Assembly (NCBI GenBank): GCA_018334495.1
Contig: JAGXLV010000024.1
Coordinates: 1 to 34,809 of the forward strand
Length of the DNA: 34,809 nucleotides
Reading direction: 5' to 3'
From: Oleiphilaceae bacterium
Lineage (GTDB): Bacteria; Pseudomonadota; Gammaproteobacteria; Pseudomonadales; Oleiphilaceae
Shown: piece by piece, positions 30,390 to 34,809 of the stretch
Position numbering within the stretch: position 1 is the first letter of the stretch
Layout: every line of letters begins with the position of its first letter
The notes under the pieces: model-generated
The model's input: the letters and a program-made list of their open reading frames with translations, nothing else
The model's database searches: none
Told to the model about the DNA's origin: nothing
Made by a program: the position numbers and the translations under genes

Positions 30390-32133
30390 GAGCAGCATCA
30401 ACATGGCCGGCAGTCTTCGTTTGAGGCCGGCCGGTCAGGTTATGCAACTGGAACGTCTGGGTAGCTTGCACGCCTCCCGTCTGAGCTTCGTGCGCACGCT
30501 GGTTCGCCAGATGGCGCGCCAGCGCTGGCAGGTAAGCTGCACCCGGTTCGACCTCGACGCCCAGGGCCACGGCACGGCTGTTTACCGACTGCAAACACCG
30601 TACGGGCGTTATCACGGGGTTATATTTGCGCAACCCCTGGAAGACAGCGCCCGCTCGGATCGGGTTATTGCCGAAGCCTGGGATGTAACCTTTGGTGTCG
30701 TGGAGGGGGAACTGAACGAAGACCTCCTGGCCCAGATGGCCGCCAACGTGCCACTGCAGGAAGCCGGCCGCCAGGACCCCCGGGTGTTGGTGTTGTCCAG
30801 GGCCAACAAGAGCCTGCGCAATTTCGCCAGCTTCGTGGACGCCCTCGCCGAAGGCCGCCAGCCGGATCCGGCCTGGCTGACCAAGGTCGGTTATCTGTAT
30901 CGCACCACGGCGGTTTACGGCAACGGCAAGTTCGGCATTGCCGATTATGCCAGGCTTCAGGACAGCCCCGATTTTCGCCGGCCCTTCTCGGTGCAGATGT
31001 TTGCAGTCTACCTGCTGCGGCATTTCTCCATTGAGCAAGTCGAGCATATCGCCCGGAGCCGGGCACCCGAAAGCGCCGTGGCAATGCACCCAACGCTAAG
31101 GCGCTACCTGGGCATCGGCAACTCCACGGGGCTGGGTATGGCGCCTTTCCTGATCAACCATCCACAACTGATCCAGCAATGGATTCTGTCACGCGAGAGC
31201 GCGCTCGCCATGGCGCTGGAACAGGTACCCACGGAAGCCGAGCGCTGGCGCCTGATCGAGCTGACCCGCCGGGCAATGCAACATCTGGCGCAAACCGTCA
31301 CCGAGGACAAACCCCAGCAGGAACGGAACCTGGAAACCGTCGCATCCCTGCCGGAAGTACTCACCTGGCTGGAGACCGTGCCCCTGGACACGGACCTCTG
31401 GCAACAGCTGACGGCCTGGGCCGAGCGCACCCTGCAACTGGAAACCCAGGAACTCATCAATACCTTGCTGCTGGAGCTTTACCCGGCCGTGGTCGAACCT
31501 TTTGAAGATCAGATGAGCGCCGACGAGCGGGTCGAGCTGACACCCGACATGCCGCTGGTTCGATTGAAACAGCTGATCGACACCCATTACGACTGGACCC
31601 TTGATCACGACTTTACCACCCGGGAAGGCTGCTACTGGTTCTGGTACCGCTCCATTGAGAAAGAAGAGCCGCGCTTGGGCGTCCGCCATCAGGAGCCCGG
31701 CGCCGAAAAAGAAATGCCGTTGGCCATAGCGCCCAGAGTGCAGCGGGCCCACGATGCCATCTGCGCGTTCCTGTCGGATCACCCAAGGGCGCTGGTGGTT
31801 GAATTCCTGATGGAACAACCCCGTTACAAAGAGATTGTGCGCCGTATTCAGACCATGGCAGAAACCGCCTATGGCGAAATTCGCGCCAACCTGTGGCATC
31901 GCGACATGAAACCCATGCACCTGCTGCGGGCCAAGCTGTCATTCTTCGGTGCCAGCCGGTTTGACCCCAAGTCCGACCGCTGGGTTCGCATGACCCTGTT
32001 CCAGGGCGCCCCGCTGGTGGAGGAGCTCAACGCGGAACCCGTAGACCTGGTGGATTTCGATGACTGGAGCTTCTCTCTCGAGCCGGCAGCCATCGACACT
32101 CATCTGCCAAAAGCCGGAGAAACACCGGAATGA
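30382..32133 (+). CDS. Unrecognised 583-residue conserved-looking protein in the operon
   Basis: I do not recognise this protein. It has no signal peptide, transmembrane helix or nucleotide-binding motif. The N-terminal third looks alpha/beta (RWQVSCTRFDLDAQGHGTAVYRL; YGRYHGVIFAQPL), the middle (about 240-390) is helical, and the C-terminal third has aromatic- and His-rich stretches (EGCYWFWYRS; NLWHRDMKPMHLLRAKLSFFGA). A GNGKFGIADYARL stretch near residue 175-190 and HPTLRRYLGIGNSTGLGMAPF near 235 look like an active-site loop with Gly and Asn. The start at 30382 overlaps the BCCT stop by eight bases (ATGCATGA), and the end overlaps the DUF3726 gene by four, so it is tightly bound to the operon. 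The role is probably enzymatic in the same pathway; this is inference. Confidence 0.85.
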   Translation: MHESSINMAGSLRLRPAGQVMQLERLGSLHASRLSFVRTLVRQMARQRWQVSCTRFDLDAQGHGTAVYRLQTPYGRYHGVIFAQPLEDSARSDRVIAEAWDVTFGVVEGELNEDLLAQMAANVPLQEAGRQDPRVLVLSRANKSLRNFASFVDALAEGRQPDPAWLTKVGYLYRTTAVYGNGKFGIADYARLQDSPDFRRPFSVQMFAVYLLRHFSIEQVEHIARSRAPESAVAMHPTLRRYLGIGNSTGLGMAPFLINHPQLIQQWILSRESALAMALEQVPTEAERWRLIELTRRAMQHLAQTVTEDKPQQERNLETVASLPEVLTWLETVPLDTDLWQQLTAWAERTLQLETQELINTLLLELYPAVVEPFEDQMSADERVELTPDMPLVRLKQLIDTHYDWTLDHDFTTREGCYWFWYRSIEKEEPRLGVRHQEPGAEKEMPLAIAPRVQRAHDAICAFLSDHPRALVVEFLMEQPRYKEIVRRIQTMAETAYGEIRANLWHRDMKPMHLLRAKLSFFGASRFDPKSDRWVRMTLFQGAPLVEELNAEPVDLVDFDDWSFSLEPAAIDTHLPKAGETPE

Positions 32134-32897
32134 AAGTATCCCACAACGAATTGCAGGGTCTCTGCCGCAAGGTGTTTGAAGGCATGGGATTCGAAGAAGG
32201 CGATGCCGCCGATGCCGCCGACATGGTGGCCTGGATGCAAAGCTACCGGCTGGGCGGGCTCGAAGCCCTGAACCGTGGCCTGGATTACCTGCTCAGCGCG
32301 GATACGCCATTACCGCCCGGGGTACTTTATCAGGATGGCGACCTGGCCGTGCTCGATGGCCATGGTCAAAGCGTACTGCGAAGTTCAAGCCTGGCCATTG
32401 AACTGGGCTTTGCCAAAGCCAGGGCCCGGGGCCTGGCAGTGGTCAAGATACGCCATTGTCACAACCGGCAACTGATCATGGGCTACCTGTCCCGTCTGGC
32501 CGGCCGCGGGATGAACGTCACGGCCTTCTGGCGCAATGCCCATGCGCCTCTTACGGAACAGGTGGTGTGTTTCCGGAGCAACAGCACGGTGCCGGAAATC
32601 CGGGTTTACGCGGTTCAGGAGGTGCCCGAAGAGAACGAGCCCAACGATGCCATCACACTGGTACTGGCCAACCACATCGGACTGATGCCCGCCATGCGGT
32701 CAGATTATCAATACGACCTGATCGCCAAGCACAGCGAGTCGGATCTGATGGCCTGCCGCAAGCAGACGCTGGCCGAGGGGATCGATGTGAACGACGCCGT
32801 CTGGGCCCGCCTGAAGCAACTGTCGGCTCGCATTCTGGTGGAAGCCACCGAAGCCTCCCGTGGTGGTGCCGGCGCCGGCACCACCGATAACGATTGA
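32130..32897 (+). CDS. DUF3726 / short Ldh2-like protein
   Basis: This 255-residue protein fits what I remember of DUF3726. Its start (VFEGMGFEEGDAADAADMVAWMQ, then GLEALNRGLDYLL) and the AKARARGLAVVKIRHCHN segment resemble the N-terminal region of the Ldh2/malate-ureidoglycolate-delta1-pyrroline-2-carboxylate reductase family, whose members are 330-350 residues long. The familiar nicotinamide-binding GG...SxG segment is not evident, so it might be a divergent or partial member. The start ATG overlaps the stop of the 583-residue gene. It ends 34 bases before the RidA-family gene. It could act on a cyclic imine or keto acid intermediate. Confidence 0.75.
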   Translation: MKVSHNELQGLCRKVFEGMGFEEGDAADAADMVAWMQSYRLGGLEALNRGLDYLLSADTPLPPGVLYQDGDLAVLDGHGQSVLRSSSLAIELGFAKARARGLAVVKIRHCHNRQLIMGYLSRLAGRGMNVTAFWRNAHAPLTEQVVCFRSNSTVPEIRVYAVQEVPEENEPNDAITLVLANHIGLMPAMRSDYQYDLIAKHSESDLMACRKQTLAEGIDVNDAVWARLKQLSARILVEATEASRGGAGAGTTDND

Positions 32898-32931
32898 TAA
32901 TCTCCACGATCCAAAACACACAGGTACGCCC

Positions 32932-33315
32932 ATGATCCGCAATGTCGCCACTGATTTATACGCTGCCAAAGCCCCCCTGGAATGGGCCGTGATTGGCAAC
33001 GGCATCCTTTTTACCACTCAAATTCCTATCGACCGGGCCGGCCAGGTAGTGGAAGGCGGCATTGACGCCCAGGCCCGCCAGACCCTGGACAATCTTCAGC
33101 ACACCCTGGAAAAAGCCGGTGCCGGTCTGGACGCCCTGGTTCAGGTGTTAATCTACGTGACCGACCGGGAGCACCTGGCCGCTGTCAACAGGGTTTACGC
33201 TGAATACATCAAGGCGCCCTACCCCAATCGCGGCGCCGTCATCGTATCCGGCTTTGCCCGCCCGGAAATGTTAATCGAAGTGATCGCCTATGCCGCCATG
33301 ACGGATGAGCAATAG
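32932..33315 (+). CDS. RidA (YjgF/YER057c/UK114) family protein
   Basis: RidA proteins hydrolyse reactive enamine/imine intermediates, releasing ammonia and a keto acid. The 127-residue protein has the family length and core: LDNLQHTLEKAGAGLDALVQVLIYVTD, then a pocket with Arg in PNRGAVIV (equivalent to E. coli RidA R105) and Glu in MLIEVIAYAAM (equivalent to E120), both kept. It forms trimers in known cases. The ATG at 32932 is chosen since homology starts there; the open frame upstream to 32860 lies inside the previous gene. It is the last gene of the operon, and its presence supports an imine-forming step in the pathway. Confidence 0.9.
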   Translation: MIRNVATDLYAAKAPLEWAVIGNGILFTTQIPIDRAGQVVEGGIDAQARQTLDNLQHTLEKAGAGLDALVQVLIYVTDREHLAAVNRVYAEYIKAPYPNRGAVIVSGFARPEMLIEVIAYAAMTDEQ

Positions 33316-33329
33316 CCGGGCACACCCTT

Positions 33330-34196
33330 TTAGCGAGGCGACGGTGGAGAGGCCTTCAGGTACGTGTCTAGCCAGTCAGTCAAGCCTCCCATGTAAGTCG
33401 CCCGACTGATGAGGAAACCCGTATTGTGGCCGCCCTCAAGCCGGATGAACGCCTTGGGTTCAGGCGCCGCCTCATAGACGGCCTTGCCATGATGAAAGGG
33501 AATGATCTCGTCGTTCTCGCTGTGAATGACCAGCACCGGAACGTCCGTCTGCCTGACCCATTTTTTAGTGGGATATTGCACAGTGGCGATCAGCTTGACC
33601 GGGAAAACCGGAAATATTTCGGCACCGCGATCCGGCGCCGAGGTGAAGGCGGACTCAAGAATCAGCCCGGCCACCTTGCGTTCTGCAGCCAGGTGGGCGG
33701 CTACAGGTGCCCCCAGGGAACGGCCGAACGCGATGACCCGCTGCGGATCCAACCGCCGCTGTTCCACCAGATACCGCCAGGCCGTATCGGCGTCCTGATA
33801 CAGACCGGCTTCGCTTGGTTTGCCCTCGCTGCGCCCATAGCCGCGATAGTCAATGATCAGCGTCGCCAGGCCCAGCGCGTGGAATATTTCCAGGGTTTCC
33901 AGGCGATGGCTTATGTTGCCGGCGTTACCGTGAAAGAACAGCAGGGTAAAAGGATCTTCGTCGTTTGCGATCGCCGCCTGCGCAGGTAAATACCAGCCAT
34001 GCAAACGAACGTCGTCGGCAGTATTAAGCCTGACCTCTTCCCACCTCAGGCCGACATCCGAGGGCGTCGCATCGACTTCCCGGCCCAAGGGTCCGCCCGG
34101 CTGATGAATCAGGCGGGATTGCATCAAAAAGAGCAGTAGCGTCAACGCCAGGTAAAGCCCCCCTGCTACCAGGACAAAATTCAGCAGTGTGCTCAT
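33330..34196 (-). CDS. Membrane-anchored alpha/beta hydrolase (ABHD13/Bem46 type)
   Basis: The 288-residue protein has an N-terminal transmembrane helix (about 5-25, LNFVLVAGGLYLALTLLLFLM), then an alpha/beta hydrolase fold: FFHGNAGNISHR oxyanion loop, IDYRGYGRSEGKPSE, GRSLGAPVA nucleophile Ser, HSENDEIIPF Asp and GGHNTGF His. The order and motifs fit the Bem46/ABHD13 group. Substrates are not known. ATG 34196 is chosen, with AAGGGGA five bases upstream; an in-frame ATG at 34226 would skip that site. It is convergent with the RidA gene, 14 bases apart, and no terminator is visible there. Confidence 0.88.
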   Translation of the reverse strand: MSTLLNFVLVAGGLYLALTLLLFLMQSRLIHQPGGPLGREVDATPSDVGLRWEEVRLNTADDVRLHGWYLPAQAAIANDEDPFTLLFFHGNAGNISHRLETLEIFHALGLATLIIDYRGYGRSEGKPSEAGLYQDADTAWRYLVEQRRLDPQRVIAFGRSLGAPVAAHLAAERKVAGLILESAFTSAPDRGAEIFPVFPVKLIATVQYPTKKWVRQTDVPVLVIHSENDEIIPFHHGKAVYEAAPEPKAFIRLEGGHNTGFLISRATYMGGLTDWLDTYLKASPPSPR

Positions 34197-34370
34197 AAAT
34201 CCCCTTTCCGATGCGTCGCCCTTCATTGCATACAGTCCTTAGACTCCCACGTTGAACCTGGCAAGCCTCTGATTAATCCCTTGGGTCAGTGAATCGCTTT
34301 TGCCAAAAGACAGCAACTCCCGCTACCGTTGAATAACAGCGAGGATGAATTCCAGGGAGAGGCAATTACG

Positions 34371-34482
34371 ATGGCCGAAGGCGACCCAGACGGCAACATG
34401 CACCAGGGAGCGGCTTGATTACGACTCCATGGCAAAGGTAGTGGAAGGACTGAAAGCGGTGGTGGCGACGCTGGCCGAATAA
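34371..34482 (+). pseudogene. Possible broken small gene in the 318-base spacer
   Basis: The 34197-34514 spacer lacks a normal gene. An ATG at 34371 with GGGAGAGG upstream encodes MAEGDPDGNMHQGAA and stops. In another frame the sequence reads on as RERLDYDSMAKVVEGLKAVVATLAE before TAA at 34480-34482, with coding-like composition. A single frameshift around 34395-34410 would join them into a protein of about 35 residues. It could also be two unrelated chance frames. No terminator or RNA is seen otherwise. Confidence 0.3.
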
Positions 34483-34514
34483 CGCGGCCTCACGACAGGC
34501 GAGAGACTCCCGCT

Positions 34515-34809
34515 TTACTTCCGGGACCTCTTCAACTCGTACATGAGGGCATCCGCCTCCGCCAGCAGAGTCTCAACTGTAGAGCCTTTATCCGGATCGA
34601 ACTCCACGACACCGTAGGAAAAAGGTATTTCGTAACCAGACCCGGCGTCCTGATTCTGTTTTTTTAATTCATCCTGAAATCTCGACACAAAACTTTCCGC
34701 GTCTTCCTTGTCTGTGTTGACCAACAACACAGCGAACTCGTCGCCGCCCAAACGACCGAGAATGTCGGAACTGCGGTAGGTTTTTTCCATCTGCCCGGCA
34801 AACAGAGAC
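34515..34809 (-). CDS. GGDEF diguanylate cyclase, C-terminal end, cut by window edge
   Basis: The minus-strand frame is open to the last base of the window and the homology begins upstream of any ATG, so the gene continues beyond the end. GGDEF domains make the second messenger cyclic di-GMP. The visible part carries the catalytic signature RLGGDEFAVLL intact, then the helix-strand region with SYGVVEFDPDKG and the terminal EADALMYELKRSRK of the domain (commonly ADxAMYxAK). The inhibitory RxxD site would lie just before the motif: RSSD precedes LGRLGGDEF by one residue, close to but not exactly the standard spacing. Sensor domains, if present, lie outside the window. Confidence 0.92.
   Translation of the reverse strand, partial: SLFAGQMEKTYRSSDILGRLGGDEFAVLLVNTDKEDAESFVSRFQDELKKQNQDAGSGYEIPFSYGVVEFDPDKGSTVETLLAEADALMYELKRSRK

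Overview
The window looks like a chromosomal segment of a marine gammaproteobacterium, most likely a Marinobacter. The best single clue is a 661-residue two-domain fatty acyl reductase (2049-4034, minus). It matches, as I remember it, the fatty-alcohol-forming reductase that feeds wax ester synthesis in Marinobacter aquaeolei/hydrocarbonoclasticus. The genus call is inference. The class is also supported by the homodimeric-type PyrC, RNase T, MksBEF and TPM genes. Genes are dense and most sit behind clear Shine-Dalgarno sites.

Layout. 1-1184: end of pyrC, then rnt (RNase T), both plus. 1300-4034, minus: a peroxiredoxin-like protein that has lost several catalytic hallmarks, then the fatty acyl reductase, with a strong terminator between them. 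4281-7453, plus: a small helical protein and a secreted pitrilysin-type protease. 7463-8849, minus: a DUF2064 protein and a family 2 glycosyltransferase, a pair usually labelled arsenosugar biosynthesis. 9042-11129, plus: LemA lipoprotein and two TPM-domain proteins, followed by tRNA-Arg(CCU) at 11214-11290.

11363-17615, minus: a complete four-gene MksBEFG/Wadjet-type condensin with nuclease, ordered nuclease-SMC-kleisin-MksE, each gene overlapping the next by 8-11 bases. Wadjet systems recognise and cut circular plasmids. Just after it, under its own candidate promoter and a 15-base palindrome, lies a 118-residue protein that I read as a lone winged-helix domain resembling the first domain of Rep_3 plasmid replication initiators. 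A plasmid-initiator-like fragment beside an anti-plasmid machine is one of the two most interesting points here.

17842-19536, minus: a KGG-repeat stress protein with a recognisable sigma70 promoter, and a sigma54 activator lacking a sensor domain. 19819-24194, minus: an RND efflux pump and its membrane fusion protein. 24272-25295: a small Cys-rich secreted protein (minus) and a small alpha/beta hydrolase (plus).

25296-33315: a LysR regulator divergent from a six-gene operon: aldehyde dehydrogenase, renal-dipeptidase-like protein missing metal ligands, BCCT transporter with an altered aromatic box, an unrecognised 583-residue protein, a short Ldh2-like/DUF3726 protein and a RidA-family protein. 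It looks like an uptake and catabolism pathway for a quaternary-ammonium or related osmolyte whose identity I cannot assign. This is the best candidate for an undescribed pathway. The window ends with a membrane-anchored alpha/beta hydrolase, a possibly broken small gene, and the C-terminal end of a GGDEF diguanylate cyclase (minus, cut by the window edge).
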